Shown here: positions 18,198 to 26,364 of the stretch, piece after piece
Layout of the letters: every line of letters begins with the position of its first letter
How positions within the stretch are numbered: the first letter of the stretch is position 1
Source of the DNA: Brachybacterium sacelli
GTDB taxonomy: Bacteria > Actinomycetota > Actinomycetes > Actinomycetales > Dermabacteraceae
NCBI RefSeq assembly: GCF_017876545.1
Contig: NZ_JAGIOD010000001.1
Coordinates: 2,480,001-2,544,000, forward strand
DNA length: 64,000 nt
Direction: 5' to 3'
Translations under genes and position numbers: made by a program
The notes under the pieces: generated by a model
Databases searched by the model: none
Told to the model about the DNA's origin: nothing
Seen by the model: the letters and a program-made list of their open reading frames with translations, nothing else

Positions 18198-19256
18198 GTG
18201 ACGACAGACGCTGCGACGACGACGGAGACGGGGCTGACCCCCGAGCAGCGCCGACGTGCGGCCGGATCGGTGGTCGCGGCCGCGACCGGTGATGCCCTCG
18301 GCGCCCCCTACGAGTTCCAGGCCCCGGTGGTCGATTCCGAGGACATCGACATGATCGGTGGCGGGGTCCTCGGCTGGCAGCCGGGGGAGTGGACGGACGA
18401 CACCGCCATGGCGATCGTCGTGCTGGAGGCGGCGATCTCCACGTCGAACCGCCATGACCTGCGGATGGAGACCGCGCAGGATCAGATCGCGCGCGAGTGG
18501 TACTCCTGGTCGCTGGGCACTCCCGACATCGGCACGCTCACCTCCCACGTGATCCGTCGCGCCTCGGACCTCGCCCGGGACACCGGCCACTACGCGCCGC
18601 GGGCGGCCGATTTCCGGGCCGCCGCGATCGCCGCGCACGAGGAGCTCCCGGCCAATGCCGGCAACGGATCGCTGATGCGCACCCACGCCGCGGTGCTGCC
18701 CTACCTGCTGTCCTCGGACGACGACGCGGCCGAGGGCATCGACGTGGTGTGCCGTCTGACACACGTGCATCCCGACACCACCGAGGCCTGCATGCTGTGG
18801 GGCTTCGCGGTGAGGCACGCCATCCTCACCGGGGGGATCGACGTCCGCCGCGGGCTGTCCCGGCTGCCCGAGGACCGTCGGGAGCTGTGGACCGAGCGGA
18901 TCGCGGAGGCGGAGACCGGCACCCCCGCGCTGTTCCGCCGCAACGGCTGGGTGGTCGGCGCCTTCCAGGCCGCCTGGGCCGCCGTGACCGGCGTCGGCCC
19001 GATCCCGGAGGGGAAGTTCGCCCAGCGCGACACCCTGGTCGCGGCGCTGGAGTCCGCGGCCCGCGCCGGGTACGACACCGACACCGTCGCCTGCATCACC
19101 GGCGCCCTGATCGGGGCCGCGCTCGGTCCCAAGGCCGTGCCCCCGGAGTGGCGGCGCGTGCTGTTCGGCTGGCCGAGCTACGAGATCGACGAACTGATGG
19201 GCCTGGTGGAGCGGATGCTCGAGCCGATGGCCGCACCCGAGGACGAGGGGCGCTGA
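18198..19256 (+). CDS. ADP-ribosylglycohydrolase (ARH/DraG family)
   Basis: A 352-residue member of the ARH fold. The two magnesium-binding clusters are present: WTDDTAMA near residue 64, and DTDTVACITGALIGAALGP near residue 295. The opening AAATGDALGAPYEF is also characteristic. Relatives remove ADP-ribose from protein or nucleic-acid targets, but the substrate cannot be told here. I chose the GTG at 18198 (VTTDAATTTE) since no in-frame ATG lies nearby; longer frames run through the divergent gene. The next gene begins 5 bases after its stop. Confidence 0.88.
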   Translation: MTTDAATTTETGLTPEQRRRAAGSVVAAATGDALGAPYEFQAPVVDSEDIDMIGGGVLGWQPGEWTDDTAMAIVVLEAAISTSNRHDLRMETAQDQIAREWYSWSLGTPDIGTLTSHVIRRASDLARDTGHYAPRAADFRAAAIAAHEELPANAGNGSLMRTHAAVLPYLLSSDDDAAEGIDVVCRLTHVHPDTTEACMLWGFAVRHAILTGGIDVRRGLSRLPEDRRELWTERIAEAETGTPALFRRNGWVVGAFQAAWAAVTGVGPIPEGKFAQRDTLVAALESAARAGYDTDTVACITGALIGAALGPKAVPPEWRRVLFGWPSYEIDELMGLVERMLEPMAAPEDEGR

Positions 19257-19261
19257 GCGCG

Positions 19262-19981
19262 ATGGACGAGACCGGCGGCTGGGATCTGCGGATCATGGCC
19301 TGGAACCTGTGGGAGCTGCGGGGCGACCTGCACGCCGTCGTCGAGACGCTCCAGGACCTGCGGCCCGACGTGCTGCTGCTGCAGGAGTCGCCCCGGTTCG
19401 TGCTGCCGACGACACGGCTGAGCTGGCTCGCCCGGCAGATCGACCGGAGGGTGCTCCTCGGCGGCCTCGCCGGGCGGGGGCTGGCGGTCCTCACCACTGA
19501 CGACGTCGCCGCCCAGGTGATCCGTCGCCGTCTGCAGCCGGTGCCTCAGCGGATCACGGACCTGAACTCGACCTACCCGCGCGGGATCGCCGCGGTCCGG
19601 CTCTCGGTGCCCGGTGGCGGGGCGGCCGTCGTCGCCTCGACCCATCTGGCGCTGCAGGAGGACAACCGCCTGGTCCACGCCGCGCAGCTGGCCGAGCTGG
19701 TGCGCGGGGCCGGGGCGCCGGCCATCATCGGCGGGGACCTGAACGAGACCGCGGACGGAGCGGCGCGGCAGGCGCTCGAGCCGCTGCTGAGCGACCCCGC
19801 CGCGCAGACCGAGCACACCTTCCCCGCGAGCGGCCCGGTGCGCCGCATCGACGCGGTGCTGACCACCGAGGACGTCCGGGTGCGAGCAGCGCACGCAGTG
19901 ACCTCGAGCGACCGGGTCCCGGTGGAGCGCCTGGCCGAGGCGTCGGATCATCTGCCGACGCTGCTGGACGTCACGCTGTGA
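19262..19981 (+). CDS. Endonuclease/exonuclease/phosphatase (EEP) family protein
   Basis: A 239-residue protein of the DNase I-like metal-dependent phosphodiesterase fold. Motifs are LRIMAWNLWEL (Asn), DVLLLQES (metal-binding Glu), IGGDLNETADG (catalytic Asp-x-Asn), RRIDAVL, and a C-terminal SDHLPTLLDV (Asp-His). The substrate may be a nucleic acid or a phosphoester. It starts just after the ADP-ribosylglycohydrolase stop and is convergent with the PIG-L gene. Confidence 0.87.
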   Translation: MDETGGWDLRIMAWNLWELRGDLHAVVETLQDLRPDVLLLQESPRFVLPTTRLSWLARQIDRRVLLGGLAGRGLAVLTTDDVAAQVIRRRLQPVPQRITDLNSTYPRGIAAVRLSVPGGGAAVVASTHLALQEDNRLVHAAQLAELVRGAGAPAIIGGDLNETADGAARQALEPLLSDPAAQTEHTFPASGPVRRIDAVLTTEDVRVRAAHAVTSSDRVPVERLAEASDHLPTLLDVTL

Positions 19982-19990
19982 CGTCGCTGC

Positions 19991-20764
19991 TCACGCCCTG
20001 ACGCGCAGTCCCGTCCGCAGGGCCACGAGGTCGTCCTGCCCGCCGACGTGCCGGATCCTGATCCCCTCGGCGTCCGTGCCGAGAACGGTGAGCTGCGTGC
20101 GATAGGAGTCCACCGCCGCGCGGACCGCCTCGGCCGTGCCGGGATGGTCGCGCCGGTGGAACCCGGCGGAGGCCGCGGGCTCGGGGGCGCTGGAGACCTC
20201 GAGCATGACGGTGCCGGCGCGGGCGCAGGCCGCAGCGGTCACGTGATGGGCACGGACGTGATCGGGGTGCCCGTAGGTGCCCTCGTCGTCGTAGCCGATC
20301 ACGACGTCGGGACGCACGTGCTCGAGCAGCGCGATCAGGTCCTCGGTCGCCTCCTCGAGCGGCCTGTGGGTGAAGCTGTCGGAGCCGGCGCTCGCGGAGG
20401 GCCCGGCGAGGCCCTCGCGGATCCACTGCATGCCGGAGTCGCGGTAGGTGCGGGGCGCGGCGCCCGGGGCCAGGGCTGGCGGCGTGCCGAGCACGTGGCG
20501 GGCGGCGAGGCCCAGGCGCGCAGTGGCGGCGTCGATCTCCGCCTCGCGGATCAGTTCGAGCGGGCGATCCTCGTCCTCGGCGATGGCCCCGGGGACGATC
20601 TCGCCCTCCTCGCCGCGGGTCGCGGTCACCAGCTCGACATGGGCACCGGCGGCGGTGAGCGAGGCCAGCAGGGCACCGGTCGAGAGCGACTCGTCGTCGG
20701 GATGGGCGTGGACGACGAGCACCTTTCCGGCGTCGTCGAGCAGCTGCCAGGGATCTGTGCTCAT
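19991..20764 (-). CDS. PIG-L family deacetylase (MshB/Mca-like)
   Basis: This 257-residue zinc deacetylase has VVHAHPDDESLSTGALLA (zinc-binding AHPDDE) and a second zinc motif, GTYGHPDHVRAH. MshB removes the acetyl group of GlcNAc-inositol in mycothiol synthesis; Mca and other PIG-L proteins have related roles. The ATG at 20764 overlaps by ATGA the stop of the MshA-like glycosyltransferase. That coupling supports a GlcNAc-transfer then deacetylation pair, but does not by itself prove the MshB role. Confidence 0.85.
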   Translation of the reverse strand: MSTDPWQLLDDAGKVLVVHAHPDDESLSTGALLASLTAAGAHVELVTATRGEEGEIVPGAIAEDEDRPLELIREAEIDAATARLGLAARHVLGTPPALAPGAAPRTYRDSGMQWIREGLAGPSASAGSDSFTHRPLEEATEDLIALLEHVRPDVVIGYDDEGTYGHPDHVRAHHVTAAACARAGTVMLEVSSAPEPAASAGFHRRDHPGTAEAVRAAVDSYRTQLTVLGTDAEGIRIRHVGGQDDLVALRTGLRVRA

Positions 20765-22002
20765 GCGGTGGCTCCGTCGGTGCTCCCGTGGGCCTCGAGC
20801 CGGCGTGCGTAGAGCGCGGCGAGGGACTCCGCGGCGGCCTCCCAGGTCCGGGTGGCGGCGAACTCCCGGGCGGAGCGGACGGCGGCGTCGTAGCGGTCGG
20901 CATCCTCGAGCAGCGACTGCACGGACTCGGCCCACACGTCAGGATCGCGGCTGGTCAGCACCACGCCCTCGCCGGGGTCGATGGCCTCCTGCACACCGCC
21001 GGCGCAGCGCCAGGCGACGACGGGGGTGCCGCTGGCCTGCGCCTCGAGGGCGACCAGCCCGAAGGTCTCGGACCAGCTGGTCAGCAGCAGCACACCGGCG
21101 CAGCGCATCTCCTCGGCGAGCTCGTCCCGGCCCAGCGAGCCGACGAACTCCACGAGATCGGCGACCCCGAGCTGCTCCGCCCGGTCCCGGAGCTCGGTGA
21201 GGTAGTCCACGAAGTCCTGCGAGACCCCGCCGGCGAGCACCAGACGGGCACCGAGCGCAGGGTCCAGATGGGCGAGGACCTCGAGCGCGAGGTCGGGGGC
21301 CTTGAGCGGCTGCAACCGAGCGGTGAACAGCAGCGTCGGGCGATGCCGCCGGGTGCCGATGTCGGTGCAGGGACGGAAGCGGTCCACGTCCACGCCGGGG
21401 CGTACGACGCTGAGCCGCTCGCCGGGGATGCCGTAGCGCTCGGAGACCGTGCGGGCCTCCGCCTCGGAGACGGCGACGACCAGATCGGAGCCGGCGGCGA
21501 CGAACTGCTCGCCGGGGATGCGTCCGGAGGATTCTGCGGGCTCCCCGGCATCGAGGCCCTCGGCGTTCTCCGGTGCGGCGACGGAGTGGAAGGACTGCAG
21601 GTGGGGCAGGTGCAGCTCGCGGGCGAGGGGGAGCGCCGCGACGCCGCTGAACCAGTGGTGGGAGTGGACGAGGTCGTAGGAGCCGTCGGCCAGGTGGGGG
21701 TGGAGGGCGTCCCGGAACGGGGTGATCGCCTGCTCCATGTCGCTCTTGGCGAGCGGCTCGGCCGGGCCCGCGTCGAGATGGTGCAGGCGCAGCCCCTCGG
21801 CGATCTCGACGACGGCGGGGGCGTCGGCGTGGTGACGACGGGTGAACAGGTCCACCTGGTGCCCCAGGCGGGCCAGTGCCCGGGACTGCTCCAGGACGAC
21901 GACGTTCATGCCGCCGGCATCGGCGCCGCCGGGCTCCTCGAGAGGTGAGGTGTGCAGGGAGATCGCGGCGATGCGCAGAGCGGCGGCAGGCATACCCGCC
22001 AT
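20761..22002 (-). CDS. GT4 glycosyltransferase, MshA-like
   Basis: A 413-residue GT4-family enzyme. The N-terminal ISLHTSPLEEPGGADAGGMN matches the MshA signature, where the Gly-rich loop binds UDP-GlcNAc. Later come HSHHWFSG, RLQPLKAPDL, and the C-terminal ESFGLVALEAQASGTPV-like segment (here SETFGLVALEAQASGTP). MshA transfers GlcNAc to inositol-3-phosphate in the first step of mycothiol synthesis. Other sugar acceptors remain possible. Starts at 22002 (MAGMPAA) and 21993 (MPAAALR) cannot be separated on ribosome sites. It is coupled to the PIG-L deacetylase gene. Confidence 0.82.
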   Translation of the reverse strand: MAGMPAAALRIAAISLHTSPLEEPGGADAGGMNVVVLEQSRALARLGHQVDLFTRRHHADAPAVVEIAEGLRLHHLDAGPAEPLAKSDMEQAITPFRDALHPHLADGSYDLVHSHHWFSGVAALPLARELHLPHLQSFHSVAAPENAEGLDAGEPAESSGRIPGEQFVAAGSDLVVAVSEAEARTVSERYGIPGERLSVVRPGVDVDRFRPCTDIGTRRHRPTLLFTARLQPLKAPDLALEVLAHLDPALGARLVLAGGVSQDFVDYLTELRDRAEQLGVADLVEFVGSLGRDELAEEMRCAGVLLLTSWSETFGLVALEAQASGTPVVAWRCAGGVQEAIDPGEGVVLTSRDPDVWAESVQSLLEDADRYDAAVRSAREFAATRTWEAAAESLAALYARRLEAHGSTDGATA

Positions 22003-22034
22003 CCTAGGCGGGCGGATCCGGGGGCAGTTGTTCG

Positions 22035-22069
22035 CCCGTGACGAAACAGAGGGCGTCCTGTGTCACGGG
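22035..22069. promoter_or_regulatory. Inverted repeat between divergent genes
   Basis: CCCGTGAC (22035-22042) and GTCACGGG (22062-22069) form perfect 8-base arms; inner ACAG/CTGT extends the pairing. It lies between the divergent starts of the MshA-like gene (22002) and a methyltransferase gene (22110), so an operator is more likely than a terminator. No regulator is assigned. Confidence 0.4.
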
Positions 22070-22109
22070 AAGTTGAAATGGCGCAGGTGTGTCATAGAGC
22101 CTGATTTGC

Positions 22110-22709
22110 ATGGATACGGCCGAGAAGGTGGATTGGGCGGCATTGAACGCCCATGCGGCGGGCCGCCCTGCCCGTCGCCTCGTGGGGAAGGCGATCGCGG
22201 CGGCCGGTGGTGACCGCCAACCGGGCGTCGTCCTCGATCTCGGCGCCGGCGCCGGTGCCGATTCCCTGCAGTTCGCGCGCCGCGGGTGGACGGTGCACGC
22301 CTATGACACCGACGACACCCTCGCCGCCCGGCTCGTCGAGAACGAGCGGATGCCCGGTGCGGTGGAGTTCCACCACGTCGACATCGCCGAGGTCGAACAG
22401 TTCCCTCCGGCGCAGATCGTGTACTCGACCTACACCCTGGGTCTGCTCGGGCCGACGGCTCTGCCCGAGACCTGGGCGAAGCTGGTCGCCGCACTGCCGC
22501 GCGGCGGGGTGATGGCGGTCGACATGTTCGGGACGAACGACACCTGGGCGGGCCGCGCGGACATCGCCACGCTGCCGCTCCACGAGATCGACGAGATGTT
22601 CCAGGGCTTCCAGATCATCGATCGCACGGTGCGGGACGAGGACGGCCGCTTCCTGGCGGACAAGAAGCACTGGCACGTCATCACGACCCTCGCGCGCAAA
22701 CTGCGCTGA
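22110..22709 (+). CDS. Class I SAM-dependent methyltransferase
   Basis: A 199-residue protein with motif I VVLDLGAGAGADSLQFA and an acidic post-I residue in VHAYDTDDTLAARL. A motif IV-like segment IVYSTYTLGLLGP follows, and then ALPRGGVMAVDMFG. The fold resembles TehB-like small-molecule methyltransferases. The substrate is unknown. Its stop codon abuts the stop of the convergent FAD monooxygenase gene. Confidence 0.78.
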   Translation: MDTAEKVDWAALNAHAAGRPARRLVGKAIAAAGGDRQPGVVLDLGAGAGADSLQFARRGWTVHAYDTDDTLAARLVENERMPGAVEFHHVDIAEVEQFPPAQIVYSTYTLGLLGPTALPETWAKLVAALPRGGVMAVDMFGTNDTWAGRADIATLPLHEIDEMFQGFQIIDRTVRDEDGRFLADKKHWHVITTLARKLR

Positions 22710-23750
22710 TCACAGCGGGCTGAGACGCGCGAACCCCCTGAGCACCCGGTCGCGCAGACCGGCGCGCTCGTCCGCCATCGCCAGCGACATCATGGCGGCC
22801 GAGCCGAGCCGCCAGGCCTGATCCACCGGCGCGCGACGCCGGGCATAGGTGCGCAGGGCGGCCGGAACACTTCCACGATCCCGGAGCGCCGCCGCGAGCG
22901 CGTCGGCGTCCTCGAGCGCCGTGTTCGCCCCGTGCCCGAGATGGGGGGCCATCGCGTGGGCGGCGTCCCCGAGCAGTGCCACGTCCTGCCGAACCGGAAG
23001 CACCGGCGGAGCGGTGTGGATGCCGTGGACGAGGGTGGTCTCCGGGCGCACTGCCTCCAGGAGGGCGCCGATCGGGCCCCGGCGATCGCCGATGACCGCA
23101 CGCAGGTGGGCCAGATCCTCCGTCACCGATGAGGTGCGGTGCTCTGGGACGCAGGCGAACCAGTTGGTGCCGGCCCCCTCGGTGCCGGCCAGCGGGGTGA
23201 TGCCCACCAGCCAGCCGCCTCCCCAGGTCTCTGTCACCTCGGGCGGTTCGATGTCGGCGGTCCCGCGCAGCACGGTCAGCCCGTGACTCCGGGCGACGGC
23301 ACCGGGCCACCCGGAGCGGCGCACCAAGGAGTGCACGCCATCGGCGCCGAGGAGCAGGTCAGCGTCCTCGCGCAGCGGGCGCACGTCATCGACCCGACGA
23401 CTGCTGGTCCGGACCGTGCCGGGCACCGCCTCCTGGAGGATCCGCACCAGATCGGAGCGCGCGACGAGGAGCGTGTCCCCCGCCGGAACGGTGACGATCA
23501 CGCGTCCATCGATCCCGCGCAGGGAGCCGGAACGCGGAGCGGCCGAGACCTCCCGCACTGCGTCCAGCACCTCGAGCCGGCGTAGCACCTGCTGGGCCGA
23601 GCGGAACATCCCCAGAGCCGTCCCCACGGACGGGACCTCGAAGTGTTCGTCGATCAGCTCGACGTCGTGGCCATCGGCGGCGAGGGCGATCGACGCCGCG
23701 AGACCGGCCACGCCCGCGCCGAGGACGCGGATCCTCAGAGACCGGCTCAT
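22710..23750 (-). CDS. FAD-dependent monooxygenase (PHBH/UbiH-like)
   Basis: A 346-residue flavoprotein. The N-terminal FAD site is RVLGAGVAGLAASIALAADG, with Glu/Asp in VELIDEH. The DG motif is LLLGADGVHSLVRR. The second FAD motif is LLGDAAHAMAPHLGHGANTA, followed by EDADALAAAL. Such group A hydroxylases use NAD(P)H to hydroxylate aromatic or related substrates. The substrate is not evident and no operon partner is present. Confidence 0.88.
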   Translation of the reverse strand: MSRSLRIRVLGAGVAGLAASIALAADGHDVELIDEHFEVPSVGTALGMFRSAQQVLRRLEVLDAVREVSAAPRSGSLRGIDGRVIVTVPAGDTLLVARSDLVRILQEAVPGTVRTSSRRVDDVRPLREDADLLLGADGVHSLVRRSGWPGAVARSHGLTVLRGTADIEPPEVTETWGGGWLVGITPLAGTEGAGTNWFACVPEHRTSSVTEDLAHLRAVIGDRRGPIGALLEAVRPETTLVHGIHTAPPVLPVRQDVALLGDAAHAMAPHLGHGANTALEDADALAAALRDRGSVPAALRTYARRRAPVDQAWRLGSAAMMSLAMADERAGLRDRVLRGFARLSPL

Positions 23751-23919
23751 AGGACGTCGCTCCTTCCTCGCTCGGGGCGGACGGGGACTGCGGATCGGGC
23801 GGCGACCCCGGCCCGTCCGACCCTACTGCGGGGCCCGGCGGGTCGAGAAAAGTCATCGTGGGGCCGAGCAGACGTGGAGTGAGGGAGACGCCGTAGGCGC
23901 CGTGAGGGCTGGTCCATGC

Positions 23920-25383
23920 CTAGCCGCGTGGCCGCGAGATGCCCCGGGGTGAGGGTTCCGCGCCCTCGGAGCCGTCGGCGGTCTCCTCCGCTCCCAGCGG
24001 CGCGAGGTCCCACAGGCCGAGCTCCTTGAGCAGGTTGCAGCGCACGCACAGTCCCTGTCCGTTGGCGTAGCTGGTCGGCCCGCCGCGATGATGCGGTTCC
24101 ACATGGTCGATCTGGCGGATGACCGCGTTGCACCACGGCGTGCGGCACGTGACGTCCCGCCAGCGGATCATCCGGGCGAGACCGGCGGGGAAGGCACGAG
24201 CACGGGACTCCATGCCGACCAGCTCACCGGTGCTCGGCTGCATGTACAACCGCCGATAGAAGGCGCTCACCTCCTCGTCGGCGTGGGAGTCCTCGGAGGT
24301 GCGCAGGAAGCCCGGCGGGGTACCGCGCAGGGTGTCGGTGACGACATGGGCGGGGATCGCGCCGTAGCCCTCGAGGCGAGCGCATTCGGCATCGTCGCCG
24401 CGACCGAGCAGCGCCGTGTCGGAGATGACGATGCCGACGTCCAGGCCGGGCGTCGTGCGCGGGCGTGTCGTCTCGCCATCGTCGCGCGCGCCGCCGGCCA
24501 GTGCGCCTTCCACGAGAAGATCCGCCTCGAGCGCGGGGACGGAGTCCTTCGCGCCGGCGGCGCGCAGCGACTCGGCGCCCCGGTGGAGGGTCCGCATCAC
24601 CCCGGCCGCATCGATCCCGCGCAGCACGGCGCTCACGCGGGCCATTCCGTCGGCCAAGGGCGTCAACGTCACATGCCGCCTGCGGGCGGCTCGTTCGGCC
24701 CGGTCGCGGGACTTCTCGGGCTCGAGCTGCTGGACCAGCTGCTGGATCTCGTCGCGGAGTCTGCGATCGCCGGTGCCCTTGAGGGAGAGCGGGTCGGCAC
24801 CGACGAGCTCATCGATGCGGGCGATGGTGTCCGCATCCGCGTCGGACAGTGCGCGCGCCAGGGTGGACGCCTTCCATGGGGGCATCCGTCCGTCACGGAG
24901 GAGGTCGTGGACGACCGGCATCTGCTGGACCAGCCGTCGCGCCGAGGCGAGGGAGAAGGAGGAAGACGACGTGGAGACACGGCGGGCCAGCCCGATCTCG
25001 TGCGCAGCGCCCTGTCCCTGCTCTGCGGCACCTGCCTCCCGCTGCCTGTCGGACTCACGGATCCGCTGCTCCGCCCTGACCTGCCAGACGGCGTCGAGCG
25101 ACGCCATGGCCGATCGCAGGTGATCCAGACCGCCGAGCACGGCCAGCGCCTCCTGCGCTGTGCCCGGAGCGGTCTCGGGCAGAGGATCCCGTACGGAGAC
25201 CGTCCTCGTGAAGCCCTGGAGAGTGGCGGCGAGGAGCTCGGCGAGCACCATCCGGGCCTCGGGGCTGCCGTCCAACTCGGCGAATCGTTCGGCGACGGCG
25301 CACAGGGGATCGTCCGCCGACGTGGGGACCCCGGGATGGGGGTCCTCCTCGTCGGGGCGGGCCCCGCTGTGCGTCGTGTCCAT
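23920..25383 (-). CDS. DUF222 / HNH endonuclease (13E12-repeat type)
   Basis: A 487-residue protein with an N-terminal helical DUF222 region (about residues 30-330) and a C-terminal HNH nuclease domain, CRTPWCNAVIRQIDHVEPHH followed by NGQGLCVRCNLLKE (Asp-His pair, Asn, and Cys pairs for zinc). Proteins of this 13E12 family are common and multi-copy in actinobacterial genomes; their biological role is unclear, and they may be linked to mobile DNA. An imperfect palindrome lies 2 bases upstream of the start. Confidence 0.88.
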   Translation of the reverse strand: MDTTHSGARPDEEDPHPGVPTSADDPLCAVAERFAELDGSPEARMVLAELLAATLQGFTRTVSVRDPLPETAPGTAQEALAVLGGLDHLRSAMASLDAVWQVRAEQRIRESDRQREAGAAEQGQGAAHEIGLARRVSTSSSSFSLASARRLVQQMPVVHDLLRDGRMPPWKASTLARALSDADADTIARIDELVGADPLSLKGTGDRRLRDEIQQLVQQLEPEKSRDRAERAARRRHVTLTPLADGMARVSAVLRGIDAAGVMRTLHRGAESLRAAGAKDSVPALEADLLVEGALAGGARDDGETTRPRTTPGLDVGIVISDTALLGRGDDAECARLEGYGAIPAHVVTDTLRGTPPGFLRTSEDSHADEEVSAFYRRLYMQPSTGELVGMESRARAFPAGLARMIRWRDVTCRTPWCNAVIRQIDHVEPHHRGGPTSYANGQGLCVRCNLLKELGLWDLAPLGAEETADGSEGAEPSPRGISRPRG

Positions 25384-25722
25384 TCTTCGAGCGTACGCGC
25401 GTTCGAAACAAAGCGGAAGGCCCGGGGATGATTATGTGGATACCTTGGAAGGTGTGGATGGAATGGTGGAAAGGTCACCTGTGTGGAGGAAGGATGGCGA
25501 GGAATAATCCAGGCGAGTGGACGCGTCGAGCTCGAGGCCTGCTCGGGGCGCGCGAGGCCATGAGCTGCTTGAAGGGTGAGAGGGGCCCGTTCGCGCGAGA
25601 TGCCGGAAGTGTGGGTGCTGGACCAGACTCCGGGGGCGTGCGGAATGCTGTGTCAAGCCCGCCCGCGATTCTGTGGAAAAAATGCGGTGGGGAGGAACGG
25701 TGAATTTCTGGTGCTGCGACCC
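25384..25722. other. Intergenic region with no convincing gene
   Basis: A 339-base stretch less GC-rich than its surroundings, rich in GGTGGAAGG-like runs around 25430-25500. Small frames exist on both strands but none shows a ribosome site plus family-like protein. It contains the upstream region of the HNH gene, including an inverted repeat at 25386-25407 (TTCGAGCG, 6-base spacer, CGTTCGAA). The other edge abuts the 3' end of the response regulator gene. Confidence 0.5.
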
Positions 25723-26364
25723 TCAACGCCCCAGCAGCGTCAGCACCGCGGTGACCCGACGGTGCACGCTCGCGTCCTCGCTCAACCCGAGCTTCGCGAA
25801 CAGGCGCTGTGTGTGCTTCTCCACCGCGCCGCCGCTGATGTACAGCCGCTGCGAGATCCCGGCGTTCGTCAGCCCCTCTCCCATCAGCTCCAGGACCTCT
25901 CGCTCGCGGTGAGTCAGCTCGTCCAGCGGAGACCGACGCCGGGAGGCGATCACCTGGCCCACCACGTCCGGGTCGATGGCCACACCGCCGCCTGCGACCC
26001 GCTCGATCGACTCCAGGAAGGCGCGGATGTCGAACACGCGGTCCTTCAGCAGGTAACCGGTGGCGCGCTCGCCGGACTCGATCAGCTCGGTCGCGTACCC
26101 GACCACGACGTACTGGCTGAGCAGCAGGATCGGCGCCTCCGGCCAGGTCGCGCGGATCTCCTGCGCGGCCCGCAGGCCCTCGTCGGTGTGGCTGGGCGGC
26201 ATGCGGATGTCGGAGATCACGAGGTCCGGGCGCAGCTCGAGGGCGCGCACCACCAGCTCGGTGCCCGAAGCGGCGGAACCGACCACGGTGTGCCCCGCGT
26301 CCTCGAGCAGGAGGCGCAGCCCCTCCCGCAGCAGGGCGGAGTCGTCGGCGATCAGGACCTGCAC
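25723..26364 (-). CDS. NarL/LuxR-family response regulator
   Basis: A 213-residue two-domain regulator. The receiver has acidic MQVLIADDSALLREG, a phospho-accepting Asp in LVISDIRMPP, and Lys in YLLKDRVFD. The C-terminal LuxR helix-turn-helix is LTHREREVLELMGEGLTNAG, then GGAVEKHTQRLFAKL. The start is GTG at 26364, overlapping the histidine kinase stop by 13 bases, so the pair is co-transcribed and almost certainly cognate. Target genes are not evident. Confidence 0.93.
   Translation of the reverse strand: MQVLIADDSALLREGLRLLLEDAGHTVVGSAASGTELVVRALELRPDLVISDIRMPPSHTDEGLRAAQEIRATWPEAPILLLSQYVVVGYATELIESGERATGYLLKDRVFDIRAFLESIERVAGGGVAIDPDVVGQVIASRRRSPLDELTHREREVLELMGEGLTNAGISQRLYISGGAVEKHTQRLFAKLGLSEDASVHRRVTAVLTLLGR

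Noticed and set aside
25384..25722. A DnaA-box cluster or replication origin
   Set aside because: Only isolated TGTGGAT/TGTGGAA-like words occur, with no dnaA or dnaN nearby and no cluster.
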